Shown: positions 47,501 through 62,269, counted from the stretch's first letter. The stretch is DNA of 64,000 bases from Glandiceps talaboti (GCF_964340395.1 NC_135560.1:14703598-14767597), one strand, 5' to 3'. Made by a program: numbers and translations. The notes: generated from the sequence alone by a model not told the origin.

Positions 47501-48079
47501 CCTGTCAGGAATTGATGTGACTCCTGATCATAATGGGCACTGGTACATGCGACAACATAAAAAATGATAAGAAATGGAAAAAAAGTCTATGAACTGGAAA
47601 GTATTATACATTTCAAACGCTACTTTATATTGTATAACTAGAAAATAATATTTTTTAGAAAGTAAACGCCCATTTTGAAAAATCATGATAAAACTAGTGT
47701 TATCGATAAAACGGAGAGAATGAGAAAAACTCAAGATATGGTGTCGAGAGTGATTTTGGTCCAACAAAAGAATAGCAACGAGTCTTTTTTTCAAGTTCAA
47801 AGCAAGCCGTGACATGATTGTAACCATGTGTGTTGTGTTGAAGACAAGTACACTGATGGAATGATCTCGTCACGGTTTTACAGTTATTTCGTTAAAAACA
47901 AAGAAATATTCCCTCCTTGTCTTTCTCATGATGTCTCTCCTTGAGCAAACATCAACAGTATTCACTTAGCGTACACATTTGAGTTAATACAAAGTCGTGG
48001 CATGAAGTAACCGAGACGTGTGTAGAAAGGCAGTAGAATGTGTGGTTTAATGATATGAATAATATGTTTTTACGTTTTA
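47501..48079. other. Intergenic, nothing recognised
   Basis: Contains a 99-residue minus-strand frame (47528-47827) without recognisable motif or supporting context. Confidence 0.4.
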
Positions 48080-48142
48080 TTTTGTTTGTTTGTTTGTTTG
48101 TTTGTTTGTTTGTTTGTTTGTTTGTTCCTTCGTTTGTTTGTT
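48080..48142. repeat. (TTTG)n microsatellite
   Basis: A TTTG run with a CCTTCG interruption near 48127. Confidence 0.9.
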
Positions 48143-48419
48143 GAATTTTCAATGCGATTTTTAGGAATTGAGCAATACTACTTAAGAGTTATACATACTT
48201 ATTTAATACTTAGAACAATTAAAAAGAGGGAAAATATTTTGAAAATAAGATATTGGTACAAAAAGAACTGATATAGAAATGTCGTGTTACAATCACGATC
48301 AGGGCTGTATAGAAAGTGTGGTATACCCAACATCATTAGAATTGATACATCCTATAGTTTTTCCCTTTCAAAACGTCACTCAGTTAGTGCCAGGACGCTG
48401 ACTTATTGGGTCTCTAGTA

Positions 48420-48446
48420 TTTTTTTTTTTTGGGGGGGGGGGGGGG
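48420..48446. repeat. T12-G15 homopolymer junction
   Basis: Twelve T followed by fifteen G. The G run could fold into a quadruplex. Exact length is uncertain because such runs are prone to sequencing error. Confidence 0.85.
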
Positions 48447-48779
48447 CTGTCATTGCGATATTGTATTACTATAGGTGATAACATGTTATACTTTAGCCAA
48501 AATTAATTTTGATATCAAATCTCCTCTTCTGATCTTTTTATCAAACACAACAACCTTGTGGAGTTGGGTGACTTATTAGTGAATGCATGAGAGTGATACA
48601 CTGTAACACTTGTCTCACAATTATTGATAATTGTGAAAACTACTTTAATTAAATGACGGTTCCACTATTAAAGCAGCATAATACTCAAAGGGAAAAAATG
48701 ACAATTTGTTCACTCTCATAACGATGTTACCTAGACTATACTTTCCCTACAGCTACGATCTTGGTTGTAAGTACACAAG

Positions 48780-48861
48780 ATGATGATGACGACCACGGCC
48801 ACGACCACGACCACGACCACGACCACGAGCACGAGCACGACCACGAGCGACGATGACGACA

Positions 48862-48895
<34 letters not shown>

Positions 48896-48919
48896 TGATG
48901 ATGATGATAATGGTGGTGG

Positions 48920-48950
<31 letters not shown>

Positions 48951-48994
48951 AATGATGACGACGACGTACGACGACGACGATGACGATGATGATG
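48780..48994. repeat. GAC/GAT trinucleotide array with hexamer blocks
   Basis: The array starts with GAT/GAC, passes through CCACGA hexamers, then GAC, GAT, GGT and GAT blocks, and ends GACGATGAT. All six frames stay open over much of it. The poly-Asp, poly-Met/Thr and poly-Ser/His proteins are artefacts. Confidence 0.93.
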
Positions 48995-51900
48995 CTTACC
49001 ACAAAGTTTTTTATGTACATTGTTTGACGCCAACGAATTTAAAATGGAGAATAAATACTGTTACCCTGTTAACAACGGATAAAACGTTAAACATTGGCCA
49101 ACAAATTAATTCCCTCTCTAAATTTAATTTCTCCGAGAGTTGGCTTGCAGTTTATTGATTTGTATAGTTAATTGGTTCCTTTTTCTAAGTTAACTGAAGG
49201 CGTACAGGAAGTGACTAATTTTACAGAGGAGTACTAAAGTAATAATCCTAGTAAGTGATTAATCCTAGCTTCCTGTGTTCGTAGTGGATTACACTCATTT
49301 GAAGGCTTTTAAATTATCTCTATTAACACATTCAAATATGACGAATTTATTGAACAGTTAGTTTTAGTCGAAGAATGCATATGTCATAGAGTTATACCAG
49401 TCCTATTTCACATAGTTATTACTCAACACACGATGATCTCGTATTTAAAAAAAAAACTTATCACGATCTCACAATTTTCAAATAATTCGTTAAAGTTTTA
49501 TTGCTTTCTTTATACACAAGAAAAGGAGAAAAAGTTAGAAAATTAGAAGTGACGGTACGGTGATGTACAAAAAGTGACAAAAATCAAATGGCGTGTAAAA
49601 TAAGAAGTGGCACTCGCATATAAAAAGCGACGGTGCCGTACACATTGCAAGAAGCGATGATGACGTTTCTCACCAGCCGGTATCATCAAGAACAATGGGT
49701 TGTCACAGATACTGGGTTATATATACCACACACATGTCAGAAACCTTGTTTGTGATTAAAGTTAGGCCCCGAATAAACAGCTAATGTCTCGTGTTCCTGT
49801 TATCTAATTATTAGATTAGGTGCATGAGAAGTTCGATATTTATGCCTGGTATTATATTTTATAAGTGGCTTTTCTAGCGAACGAAGAAGTTTTTAAGACA
49901 AGTTAATTTAAGTACTTTCAGTCTATTCTTCCCAGCTATTTTTCTCTAATCGTTGGTCATTTCAACAAGTTGAGACCAACGGACAAGTTCTATCAGACGT
50001 TCATTTGCATGACGGTAGGTGTAGGCGTAAATCTAGTAGTCCGTTCTCTGCACGGGCACGTGGTTCATGAATTCAATGAATCCAAAAGTTAAAAGTTTTA
50101 CCGTTTTATAATTAAGTTAAACATGTTAAATGAATGCATGAAAGCATTCTGGTTACGTTTTCTGTCAGTATTGTTTAAACCATCGAATTGTATATATTTT
50201 TAATTGAATTTCAATAATTAATTCAAATGTTTTAACATAACTCTCATTCTTTATTATATCAAAACTTGCCAGTTTACAAAAACGCAGTTGGAGATGGCGG
50301 CCATGCTAGAGGTTTCAGATTGACATGCTTGTTCTGCATTGCAAATAAAACAGCCAAATGCTACTTTAAAAATCATTCCAAATTACTTTCTACCCATTTA
50401 TCTCGACTAGAATCAGGTCGAAGTCCATTCCGTGAATAGCATTATACATGTCATTGATTGCAGACGACACAATGTGGCCGGCAACATTTGTGGGTAATGT
50501 CCCTCGGGGGGAGGTTTAGGTCAAAGTTCTAAAAGTCTGACTTGAGGATAGAGTGGAAGATTTTCCGTTACTGTGAATGGATACATATGATTCGTAGAAT
50601 GCAAATAAATTTATATTCAATCCATGCAGTTATATAAAGAAGTTCAAACTGAGTATTTGTTCTACAGTGGTTTGTCTTTAAGTGAACATAAGAAAATGAA
50701 AATACTAGTGAAAAAGTAGACAGTGACGGTGTACAATTATTTATCTTGTTAACTGATATACTATACTATAAAGAAGTACTTAGTGTATACACTCAAACTG
50801 AACATACTATTACAGACAAATCATTCTTTTCGAATCAGACTTCAATGATTACTATAGCAAAAGCAGCTTTCTTTAGAACTTGCAGCAACTTTTGTAGTAA
50901 AGTTTATTTTGTCAATTTTAAGTTCTTATTACAGGTATAGGATCGACATGATTCATTATAATTCCTTACAAATCTAATATGCTTAACCAGGTCTATATGT
51001 GTACACTGTGCGATAATTTTGATTATTCATAGGTGTAGCTATTGTAAGAACATATTTTTTTTATCACAATGTTTAATTTTGACTGCATATCTGGTGGATA
51101 GAACTCTGCCAATTTATTCCAATGGTACATTTGTCTACGTTTAGCATAAATGGACACAGAATTTGACCTTCGACTTACTTCAAGATAGTATTACCTTATC
51201 GCGTTCGATACTGAAGACGCTCATTCGCTTGCTGAATACGTAAAGAGGTTGATGCTTGCCCCATCATCTAATCTCTACGTGCCTACGACCTAAATGTGAC
51301 CTGTAATGACATCGACGGCGCCATCAATAGTCGAGATTTGTTATTAATTTGTCCAGTGACGTCACTGCAGTCGTATTCTCTTTCTTTTTGATGTTTCGAT
51401 TCTTGGTGTTATTGATGTTTGTGTTTTTTTTTCGATTGAAAATATACATTAAAAGATATATTTCTTAGTATTTTACGTTGGCTATCTATAACTATTAGTG
51501 ATGACAACCCTGGAGATATGAACCCCAAAAACTTAACTTGAAATGTCATTGAATTTCAGACTGAAATATTCAAAGATTTCGTGGCCATATACATTGTAAA
51601 TTCTCCAGTGATCTGGTTCAAGTGTACGAATTCCATTTTAGTTAGGTTTCTATTCTTTTAAATACATTTGTTTTTGTAAAAACGCGTCTCCATCTGATGC
51701 AACGTCACACGTAAGATCACACTGCCCTAAGGATGGATGCACTATTTGATACCTGTCTTATAGCCGATAGATTTTGACATTTATTTAAGAAGGTTTAACT
51801 TATTTTAAGTGTAACGATTATCTCAGTGAAAATTATTTTTTCTGTCAATCAAACATTGGGATGGCAAGTAGCTGCACACATAGTAGTTCAATGAGTTGGG

Positions 51901-54900
51901 TTGTAATCGATGGCTACACAGTCTTGACGTCTGAATTGACTTCATAAAAGAAGGATCTAAGAATTCAAAATTAGTGGCAGGTTTAATGCTAGCTAATTTA
52001 CAACATCTTTGTGATGGTGATGGCAAAGCGGGGGATCAACAAAGCGGTTCATTTGATGATCTCGAGCAATTTCCATTAGTGGTAATAACCACTTCGGATC
52101 CGCAGTCTACTAAAACCGTTGATAAAGTTGACCAGAGTAGACGGGTTTAAATCAACCAAGTTCAGCACAAACCATGGACACCTTCATCAGACAGGAGCAA
52201 TTTGATGGTTAGGACAATCAGAGTAGGGAATCTAATCAAAGCAGGTTTTTTTTTGTTCGTTGTCTTGAGTAAACGTACAACATGTATAAAGTGGACTGGT
52301 TGAACTATCTCATCCAATTTAACACGACATTTTCACTGATATCCAAAAAATGACCTGATCAAATTTGAACAGCGAATTGCATATATCATGACTTTATGGT
52401 TCTAGCCCCCCCCCCCCCCTCTCTCTCTCTGCTTCCGACTTGAGGTATAATGTGGTACAGACAGTTTGTATCATTTGTGTTGGTCAGGTTTTGTAACGCA
52501 ATCTACCCTTTCCTCCAAACAACAAGCAGACAATTAATACATCAAGAGTTCTTAACATTGGGTTAATCTGTTGATAAGGACTGGATTATGCATCCAAAAT
52601 ACCAGGTATCAATTTTGAAAATTGTGTTTCGAGCAGAAGTTTATTTCATTGATATAATCAAAATTTCATGTCCAGTCCGGCAAACTCTTTACTCATTTTA
52701 TCTATAGTTTAATCTTTTTGGCACTAACACTAAAATTGCAACGGAGATCGTCAGCAGAAAAAAAAACCACTCAAGTACAACATGAACAAGTGTTTTGTAG
52801 GCAAATAAATAAACGAATACATTTGTACATGGCGTTGTAACAACGAATGAAATATGCTGTACATGCAAACGTTCAGCAGGTTTACGACAATTTCACTGCT
52901 CATTTGACTTTAATGTATTTGGTGAATGTTGTAGAGCGAAAAGAGTTCTAGGAATTATATACACCATTGGGATATAAACCAACTCATGATGCAATGCCAG
53001 TAATATCGAGCTACATTTCTTTGTATAACGGAAATAAAGCTCTTTGCAAATTAAGTATTGGTGCAGCAGGTTGGTGCTAGCTATGAGTGAACACTGATGT
53101 GACAAACAACACAAGCAGTAGAGTGGAGCCTCTGATTGCAACTTTTTCTCAAGTGAATAACACATATAACTGAGGCGCATGCGTCACTATCAGCCACTCG
53201 TACTCTACCAAAGTTTCGATTTGTGCCAATCTTGGTTTTCTATACCTTGGTTTCCATAGTAGTATCGCAGACATTTCCAAACGGTCTCACATGATCACGC
53301 GTACGGTATCTATATTTTGATGAGTGCCTTCTTGACAGACCACATCAGGATTTCTTATGAAACTGCCATTTTCTCCCATGACGGTTTACGAATTAAGTAT
53401 ACGTTATTTGTCACCAAACACTTTGCTGTAGTATCTGCCGGAAGTAATAGGTACAATATGGAGCCGACGTTTAGGCAAGCTCTTCCAATTCCTCACCTTA
53501 CTGGCTAGATATATTTGGAACAAAATCATGACCAGTGTGTGAAATAAAAACTGAAGTCGACAGATGATCAAAAAGGAAGATTTCGTAAAACGTCTGATGA
53601 GTCTGTTGTACGTTGACACCTTTAATTGGCTCTGGATCTCCGTGAACTTGACGATTACTTATAATGAAATCCTACAGTGTTTGAAGAAGAAACTCTCCGA
53701 TTTGTGAATTTCATAGTGTGTTCCACTACAGTAACTTGTGACTTCTTGATAGAAATAGCGAAACAAATCATAAAAAGGAAAATATTACCAGACAGTTTCT
53801 TCGCACTATCATTTGTAATTATGAAAATTTGAAAGCAATTTAACTAAATTTGCATAGTTTTGAGTTTTAACGATCGAGATGAACCCAGTGACTCACTTTC
53901 TATTAAAAAAAATCGCAATACTAAGTGCAATCATTAATGGTATATTCCTCGATTTGAATTCGAAAAGAGTATTCAAAAATGACGACTATTTGTATGCGTA
54001 CGTATAAGTATTGGTAGCCATTACTCTACGAGAAATCAAATATAAATCAAACGTATATTGGTGATGTCGTAAAATGACAAATTGCCATGGAAATCAGCAT
54101 GTAAATAGATCAGTCTATCGATGGAAGAATAGCCCTACAATTGTTACAAACTCCACATTAGTTTTGATGTAAATTGAGTGCAAGGCAATATGGGGTCCTG
54201 ATTTGACCCCCGGACAGTTTCAATAATGGTTCTTCATTAGTCACATGGTTATCATGTGACCCACGGTCCACTGGAGTAACGCTTTCGAATTATTACATAG
54301 AGATGCTGAAGCCAATAAAAACAATACGGACTTGCGGGAGAGTCGAAAAAACTGTCTAAAGGAACATTTATAGCTGGAATCAGCTAATTGGGTGGGTAGA
54401 TCAAAACGAATTGAATTAATCCGCGATATTATAAATTTCAGTTAATTAATAATAAATCAAATTTACCTTACTTGCAACTGTTCTGTTTCCATTCCTAAGA
54501 ACTAGTAAGACGTGCATTTTCAGCCACACGTTCGACATACATGTCATTAACGAACGCTTTAAACACAGAACTAGTGTTTATGTTCTTCACAAATGTGTTT
54601 AGATTCGCCCCATAAATCCATGGCATTAAAATATTTATGGTAGAATGTCCACCAATCAAATCCTCGTCTTTGAGTGATGCCCCATTTTCAGTTTATAGCA
54701 ATGTGTTTTTTCTCTCTCATATTTTCATCTGAACTGCGTGTACTTTTACGCAGTGTAATTTTTTTAATTAACATGCACGTTCCTTATAAAAAACCTTGGC
54801 TATAAATAATACATCTACGCATGAAACAATACTAGGATTCGACAAGTTGTAATTTTTTAACTATTCGTAAGAAAATTATGGCCTTACTGTTTTTTTTCTT

Positions 54901-55988
54901 AAAAGTTAAATAAAAGAAAAATGACTTGGTATTATGACAACTTAACTTATCTATTCAGTTTGTGATAATTCCTACGAATCGATATCAATGTTAATCAAAT
55001 TCAAAATCCCCACGTGAGTGCACTGTAAAGAAGGGAAACGGTAGAATTCGAATTTGACGCTAGCTTGGAACTCTCAGTGCTTAGGCGAGATTTTTTTTTC
55101 ATTGGAAAAGCGTTTACTACAACTATTCACTTCCTGGGAAAATATATTGTTCGCAGCTGTATCGTAACCCCTTTATAAAACCAGAATGTATCGTTAAAAC
55201 GAACAAAGAGACGGAGCAGGTATGAATCATGTTCAGTAGATACTATTTGTGGATTTAAATAAGGTATCGAAATTCCTGCCCTCCCTCCAGCTGGGTTTCC
55301 TCTATCACTTAGCAGAATTTAAAAGGTCGGTGACCCTATGATGCGGAAGATCTCTTGATCTACATATTACAAAGTCGGTTTGTTCGTTTCTGACCTGGAA
55401 AATCACCGGAACTAGTCATCAACAATGGACACGCAGATGTGACTCATTCGACAAGTCAATTTTGGCATATCACAATATCATTTAGTACTAATTATGTATT
55501 CGAAATGCCCCGAAGCTGGAGGCTTTGGAGAGCATTTTGTGCAAATGAAATTTGAGTGGGTCAAGTCAACGTGCCCTGACGGTACACTGCAGACTATTAA
55601 ATTCGGCCGCGAAACAAACCAAAAATCATATTTAAAAAATGTCGAAGGTTATGAAAACATACTCTGCAGATAATATCGGAGAGTCGATGTTCGTGAAACT
55701 TAGATTTTTATTGGTGTGGCCGATATCAGGGAACTGCTCTTTCTCGCTGCGTAATTTTCAAACGCCACACGTACGAGTTGATTGCTCCCAGCGGACTGTG
55801 TTTTACGCGAGACATGCGTACATAGCTACAGCAAGTTTAATTTAGTAAATTAACTCCGATTTGTGCACATGATTTGTCAAGCTGATAACAGCTCTCCGTT
55901 TCTCGGTGCCATCGAAAGGTATTTCAGGCGAAACTTTACCGATTTTACTCCTTGGATGCGGTAAAAAAAAAGGAAAGACATTCCACAA
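48995..55988. other. Intergenic region between the two receptor genes
   Basis: About 7 kb of AT-rich sequence. Frames reach 95 residues on either strand without family motifs. A C run followed by CT repeats lies at 52406-52430. Promoter and any untranslated first exon of gene 2 should be in the last part, but no specific element is identified. Confidence 0.5.
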
Positions 55989-56046
55989 ATGATGGTTGTA
56001 TGTCACTGGGCAAGAACTGCTCTAACCCTGTTCCTGTCTTTGAAAG
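55989..56046 (+). CDS. Gene 2 exon 1: signal-peptide coding exon
   Basis: ATGATG at 55989 opens [19 protein letters not shown] plus one base, a hydrophobic leader, followed by donor GTAAGT at 56047. The next ATG upstream in frame (55956) hits TAA after one codon, so 55989 is the first usable start; 55992 is an equally possible second. Phase 1 exit equals that of gene 1. The call depends on in-frame joining to the clearly homologous exon at 60044. Confidence 0.8.
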
Positions 56047-59000
56047 GTAAGTGTGTCTATGTATAGAAATTGTTAATAGTTTAGAAGATTGAGAGAAATC
56101 TTAATTGGTAACTGTCTCTCCTGCCCAAGAAACAACATCCATCACTTTGTCTGCAGTGTACACATGGTGTCTGTTTCAGATGTAGTGATCACATTTCACC
56201 GCTAACAATGACATGGCCGGTGCTCGCGATGTGTATTTCTATACGGTTGGTTGGAAATGTACAACTCCTACGGTAATTGATAACACTTTTTGAAGCGAAA
56301 CTCGTGAAAATAACGACACGGCGGTTGATATTTACATTTTCATGTCGTGTCGGATCATTGTGGTTGATGTAAATACGAATTGGTTAGTAGATACTTACTA
56401 CACAGTTATTAACTTTCAATATCATTGTCTGCATGACTATTTCGACTTTTCCAAAAAAAACCGACCCTTTCGCTGTGAATTCATCTACAACAACGTCGTA
56501 CACATTTCGCGGACCTATATTTTTGAATTGAAATGCTTCGAAAAGGTTTACGTTCTCATGATCGTGTTTTGAATTCTTTCGCATTGAACATAACCACACA
56601 TCTGAGCTCAAAACATCAAACAAACACCTGTACGTTTGTTAAACATACAATATGTCTGTAAAATAAAGTGAGATTTTATTTTTGAGCTTATTTGGTTTTA
56701 AAACAATTCTGGCCATCTGTTTGTATGTACATTTAATGTTCGAAGCATCATAAATGAGTAACATATTTTGAAAATTGTAAAAAAAAGAGCAAATATTTAG
56801 ATTAGTTTTTCGATATTTTCTATTTTCTGTCTTTTGGAAATTTTGACTTTAAGATGAAAAATAATTTCATTTTCAAAACTATTTGATTCAAGTTTTTAAC
56901 AATGTGTGTCTTATTTAATGCCGAGCTTGTCATGCGTTAAAGGTCATGGGCAAGTTATGAATTGACATGAAATGCTAGCTAGAACATATAAGAGATTGAA
57001 TCTATTGACATGCAATTTACTTCCCCGAAACATCAACATATTGTGAAGTTGAGACACAAAACGGAACGTAATTTACTAGATTTGAAGTTTTATGTACATT
57101 TCACGACACTTTTCTATCCCAACTGACGAGCTTTTGTAAAATATGTAAATGTACATTTCCGGTGATAGTTTTCCCATCATGACGTCATTCTAATTCCTGT
57201 ACAGTTCCATGAACACTATGTATTCAGGCTGTTTATTCAGAGAAATTGACACATCCTGTGTTGCCCTGACATGTAATCTAGCTAGACTATATTAACATCA
57301 TTTGGAATGTAGATCAAATTACTTACCATGGAATTAATTTCCCTACACCTGTCTAATATTTGAAAAAAAGAAGAAGCAATAAATGAAATAGTAAAATGGA
57401 CGATGAATAAGGCGCTTGGAATTGTTCACTACGGCATGAACAAAAAGATAAAAGATTGGCCAAAGGGAATGAAATTATCTTAGCCTCCTGGCTCACTCCT
57501 TCTAAAAACTAATCTATTACAACACAACCTTGCATTGAATTAAATAATACACACCCTCCAGACATATTACATTATTTATTTAATCAAACCCGCGTGTCAT
57601 TTAATATTAACAGTTTATAACGATAGCGATGGCTGTTAATTTCTATCAAAACATAGGATCATTTTGAAAAGTCGATATCATTCCTAACTGCATTTTACCT
57701 ACAAAAGAAATAAAAACATTAATGAGTTAGAGAAAAAATTAAAGTAAATATTTTGTCACTTTCGATAGGAATTTATTAATGATAGTATGAATAGAAGTTA
57801 TGGGTTTTTACAAGATAAACAATGACGTAACCATGTCGCTGCAATTTTAATGTTCTTGGCATATTTTCATATGAATTGTCGTAATTGAGATAAGTTGTGC
57901 CGCTTTACAATAGAGCAAACGCGAAACGTTATAACAACTTGATAAAAGTCTGTTCTTCGATTCTCTATTGATCTCTTCTTCATGTCAAATTGTGATGAAT
58001 CCGTCGCACACCTGTGATAGCAAAGATCGATAGGCGAGGAGCGTTTTCACTCGGTTATGTGCAAACGCTAGGTGACAGCATGATAGCCATAGCTGATCCA
58101 CTCTCAAAATAAGGGGTAGCTAGAGATTGGAGTTACTGTTAGTAATTTTCCGATCGAAAAAAAATAATAAAAATAAAAAGATATATGATTGGTCTTAACA
58201 TGCATTGCTATTTTAATATCCATAACCAAATGTCTCAATCACCCTAAAATATACCCTAAAAAGACACAAATTCTAGAAATTCCTCTTAAAACACTCAATA
58301 AAAATGATTGTGTTTTTAATGATGTCCGATGTAATATGACCTGTTCTAATAACAAACGTGTCACTTTCAAGTACATTCCCTAAGGTATAGACAACGGAAT
58401 ATTAGCACCACTAATGGAATAGGGAATCCACAACATCACAAAACACAAAATGCTTTGTCGATCATTGTCGACACAAAAATAATACTAAAATAAATTGGCG
58501 TGTCAACGAAACTAAAAGCCTTCAGTTACCTCTGTCGTATCATCATAGAGATAAAATATTCATAAGTTTCCGCAAGATGAAATGAATTTTGATATTAATA
58601 ATTTGTAGATAGTACGGAGGTAATTTACTCGAAGCACAAAAGGTCATATACCTTGGTGAGTATAATAGCAAATTGGGTTTAAATTTCATCATCAGACTCC
58701 AAGTGAGAACATTAAATTAACCCACAATAAAAGAGATTAAACGGTTTATATCCTTCACGCTAAGCAAATTAGTGAAATGGTTATGCAGTTGTTTGCTATG
58801 GAATTCCATCAACGGACGAGAAGGAGAAATGTACAGTGTAATTGACACAAATGTCAATTTCTCCCTAGTGGAAAGCGATTACACAATGGCTTCTGAAGTA
58901 CTCGGGTTCTGAATTAATCATTTCTTTGACCACTTTTGCGGAAAGATCATTGATAGTATTCCACGATTTCCGATATGTTTGTCCATTCTCTGGAAGGCAG

Positions 59001-60183
59001 TCGTTAATTTGTTAAGTATTGTTTTTTTCTAACAAAAGTATGGTTTTTAATAGAGGTAGAATTTGAACTCGGTTTCGTTTCACACAGCAGTATTGTTAAA
59101 TGAAATGAGATATACACACTATCAGTAAGTACACATGTATAATTATCTCACTCCCGATGCTGAAATCGACTTAAGCTTGGCGAACCTGTGGTAAATGAAA
59201 TGAATATATCAACATTCCCCGTGTTTAAAGAAGGAAACTGATAAAATATGTCGGCCATCATGATTTTAAGTTCCTCCTCTCAAAATAAATGATATTGACC
59301 GAAAATCTAGAGAAAAAACAAAACAAAAACGAATGAATAGTTCATCAGACACATTTAGTCAATATTACCTCAGACCACCGAACAATTTGGTGGTCTGAGA
59401 TATTACTGATCATATTTGAAACATTTTTACAATATCATCTTTATCGTGTACATTGTACTGCACTGGTTTCACAAGCCCAAATATTTCCTTCACATACATA
59501 CCACATACAGTTCACTATTAAAATTACCCGTGATCTTATAACAAAGAAAACAATCGGGAATTGGAAGGAATTGTTCTCCACATACTCTGGCATTTAATTT
59601 CAACTTGCAAGAGTAATAATCAGACTCAGGCGATAATTAGTGTAATATTAAGCCTATTTACATACATGTATGGAGGTCTTAAAATTCCTTGCTGTCTATT
59701 GATGCTTGCAGTTTGTGTTGGTAAGGTGACCGGCCTCTCAATATCTTAGGGGCAGGTGGCTGGTCTCACAATTAATACGACGAATATTCGTTCTGGTGTA
59801 TATGCTATCAATGTAGCAAAAGAACCAGCTTGCGTTCAAGGAAGAGATTATAAGCAACGGACAGCCTCTAAACTGTGTATCTCCAGAAACCGATAAAATA
59901 TTGAAGCAGTTTCTTTTTCAATGAATATTATATGCGAAAAGTAGACTAAGTTTATTATCAAAATCATAACTTTGCGCATTATTGTTAATTCTGTTCTCGA
60001 AATAAGAAACGTTATATTATCGCTCTCCCCTTTTTTATTACAGTTTGTCTTGCGGCGGAAGCTGAAGAGCGGCTGTTCACTCGACTTTTTCACGGGTACA
60101 ATAAACTGGTGAGGCCTGTTCGGAATGTGTCAGATGGCCTCACCGTCGCATTTGGATTATCTATATCGCAGTTAATCAATGTG
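55989..60183 (+). CDS. Gene 2: nicotinic acetylcholine receptor alpha-like subunit, 5' part only
   Basis: Exons 55989-56046 and 60044-60183 join in phase 1 to give 66 residues: a leader, then [22 protein letters not shown], sequon N-V-S, and [11 protein letters not shown]. Ungapped comparison with gene 1 exon 2 gives 32 of 47 identities. By family knowledge the next exon should be about 45 nt, starting DEKNQ or similar; I did not find it before 64000, so the remaining exons probably lie beyond the window. Without loop C the alpha assignment rests only on similarity to gene 1. The intact splice sites and frame argue against a pseudogene in the part seen. Confidence 0.88.
56047..60043 (+). other. 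Gene 2 intron 1, ~4.0 kb
   Basis: Donor GTAAGT, acceptor TTTTTTATTACAG. It contains a hairpin at 59369-59399 and otherwise AT-rich unique sequence with no recognisable exon. Confidence 0.85.
59369..59399. repeat. 31-nt hairpin, 11-bp perfect stem
   Basis: CTCAGACCACC and GGTGGTCTGAG surround the nine-base loop GAACAATTT. It lies within intron 1 of gene 2; function unknown. Confidence 0.65.
60044..60183 (+). CDS. Gene 2 exon 2: N-terminal helix and first strands
   Basis: 140 nt, the same length and phases (1 in, 0 out) as gene 1 exon 2. It encodes the rest of the leader, [18 protein letters not shown], a sequon in the same place as gene 1, and [11 protein letters not shown]. Acceptor TTACAG and donor GTAAGG (60184) are canonical. 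Confidence 0.94.
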
Positions 60184-62080
60184 GTAAGGCAATATATCAA
60201 AGTAAGAATTGTTTACTGTGGCAAGCATCCATCAAATGTCATACACTCATCACCAATGCTCCGCTGTGTTTATTTTGTATATGTTCAGCTTACACATACA
60301 TCATGAGTGTATGTCAGGTGAGGTACGGTATGAAAGATTGTCGGCGCCATGTGTCGTGAAAATAGCACGCGTCTGTGTGACGCATAGTGTATAACGACAA
60401 GCTGGAAAGTGATCTAGTCTATCTGTAGACTTATATATTTGCTTGTGAATTTAATAACAGTAAATAGTTGAGTTATCTTGTATTTGTTGAGGGTGACTCT
60501 TTCCCCTTTGTGGTTTGTCACAATAACTTTCGATTTTTTATGACTAGGAAACATTTTATTTGACAGGTTTAGGCCTTAAACGCTCGTAAATGATTTGGTA
60601 TCTTTAACAACAAATCACAACTCACAGTCCAAGCTATTCTTCCAAATCATTAGGTTCTGCTTCAGAAGTGAATATTTGACTGACGTTGCGTGTAAAATCT
60701 CGTTCACATTCTGCCGCGCACACTACAATTTTTAAGTAGTTATCGTCTTTTCGAAGTCTTTAATACAAGAGAGTGTACACACATGTAACCACAAATCCAC
60801 GTACAATAAAAAATCATTGTAACTGGAGTTAACGATTGGCAAGAAATTCTAAAAATTATGTGAAACATACAAATGGATGTTCTGAAACTTCTTTTTTTCA
60901 ATAACTACAAATCTTCACTTTTCACATGTACAAGTTTCAATGTTAAAACTTAAACAACTTCAAAGTAAAAAAAATCCAGTCAGATTATATGTGTCTTTAG
61001 TATACTTGTACTGATCACTGCCATCAACTTAAATGTGGTTTGGGTGATAAAATAGAACCTCAGTAAATAAATTGACTCAACCTTGAATCATGAAAAGAAG
61101 CCCTACTGCACTTGAAATGTGTTCAGTCATTTTAGGGGTTTCCTGCAAAGGTTTATGGGAAAACCCGTGGTGATGAAATCATATATATATTTACTCAATA
61201 CCCTTTGTCTTCACTTTCTTTGTATTGTTGAAAATATAATCTGCAAAAACATGTAAATTCAAATGTAATAATCCATAGTTTCTGTCAATTTTGTATCTCT
61301 TTCATTTATCTCTTGTTGATATCTCTAAGATCAAATAAATGAAATCTGAATGGAAAGATCGTCTCTACTTTATGTTAGCGAGTTGATTAGCTCTCACCTA
61401 GGTTAACCTCCCCAGCATGATTTGTGAATCAGTAATTATATGATTTCAATGCTCCATAAGCGCAAAATTATCGTAAATGTTCGCCGCTGCAGTCTTCGTC
61501 TCCGTGGGTTTTGTTTTTTCTCTCTGCCTGTGGTCTGACACTTGACTCTGGAACTCAATAGCAATGAGTGGCTAATTGCCTTTGCTTCAAATCCAAGTCA
61601 CCATTGTAACCTTGTTGATTGACGCAACAAAAAAAAAAAGATGGGATTATCGAGTAATTTTATCTGTGTTCTACCATTCCTATAGTGTAATACCACACCA
61701 GGGTTATCGGTATGCGCAAACACAGAACTAAATCGATTGAAAGTTCAATTTCCGTGATTTTCAGCACTGTTAGATTGGCATTTCGTAGAAACACAGTCTA
61801 TTATAAGTATTATGTCAATTTATAAGTAATAAGGCAAATAGTACACCCGAGTCAATCTATGCGTTTTCCGGCCTTTCTGCACCATCTTTGGAATGAATAT
61901 GCATGGATTTCTTTTATTATTCATTGGGAATCTATTAAGCGTAAAATGTTCTTTCATAAATGTGTTTGCCCTTGACAGCTTAACGAATATTTCATAACAA
62001 CTGTCACCTACCATCACAAGGGCATTTTATGTTAAGAATTCATATCATAAGGAATGTTCCATTGTGGTTATATTCTCGCT

Positions 62081-62269
62081 AGAATAGAATAAAACAGAAT
62101 GGAACAGAATTGAATAAAATGAAATAAAATAGAATAGAATAGAATTGCATATAATAGAATAGAATAGAGTAGAATAGAATATAATGGAATATAATAGATT
62201 GAATAGAATAGAATAGAATAGAATAGAATAGAATAGAATAGGATAGAACAGAATAGAATAGAATAGAAA
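62081..62269. repeat. (AGAAT)n pentanucleotide array
   Basis: AGAAT/ATAGA units, degenerate at the 5' side and nearly pure at 62205-62269. Minus-strand Phe/Tyr/Ser/Ile frames are artefacts. Confidence 0.92.

Noticed and set aside
48731-49158. Poly-Asp, poly-Ser/His and Met/Thr-rich frames
   Set aside because: GAC/GAT trinucleotide array read in several frames; the same holds for 7889-8339.
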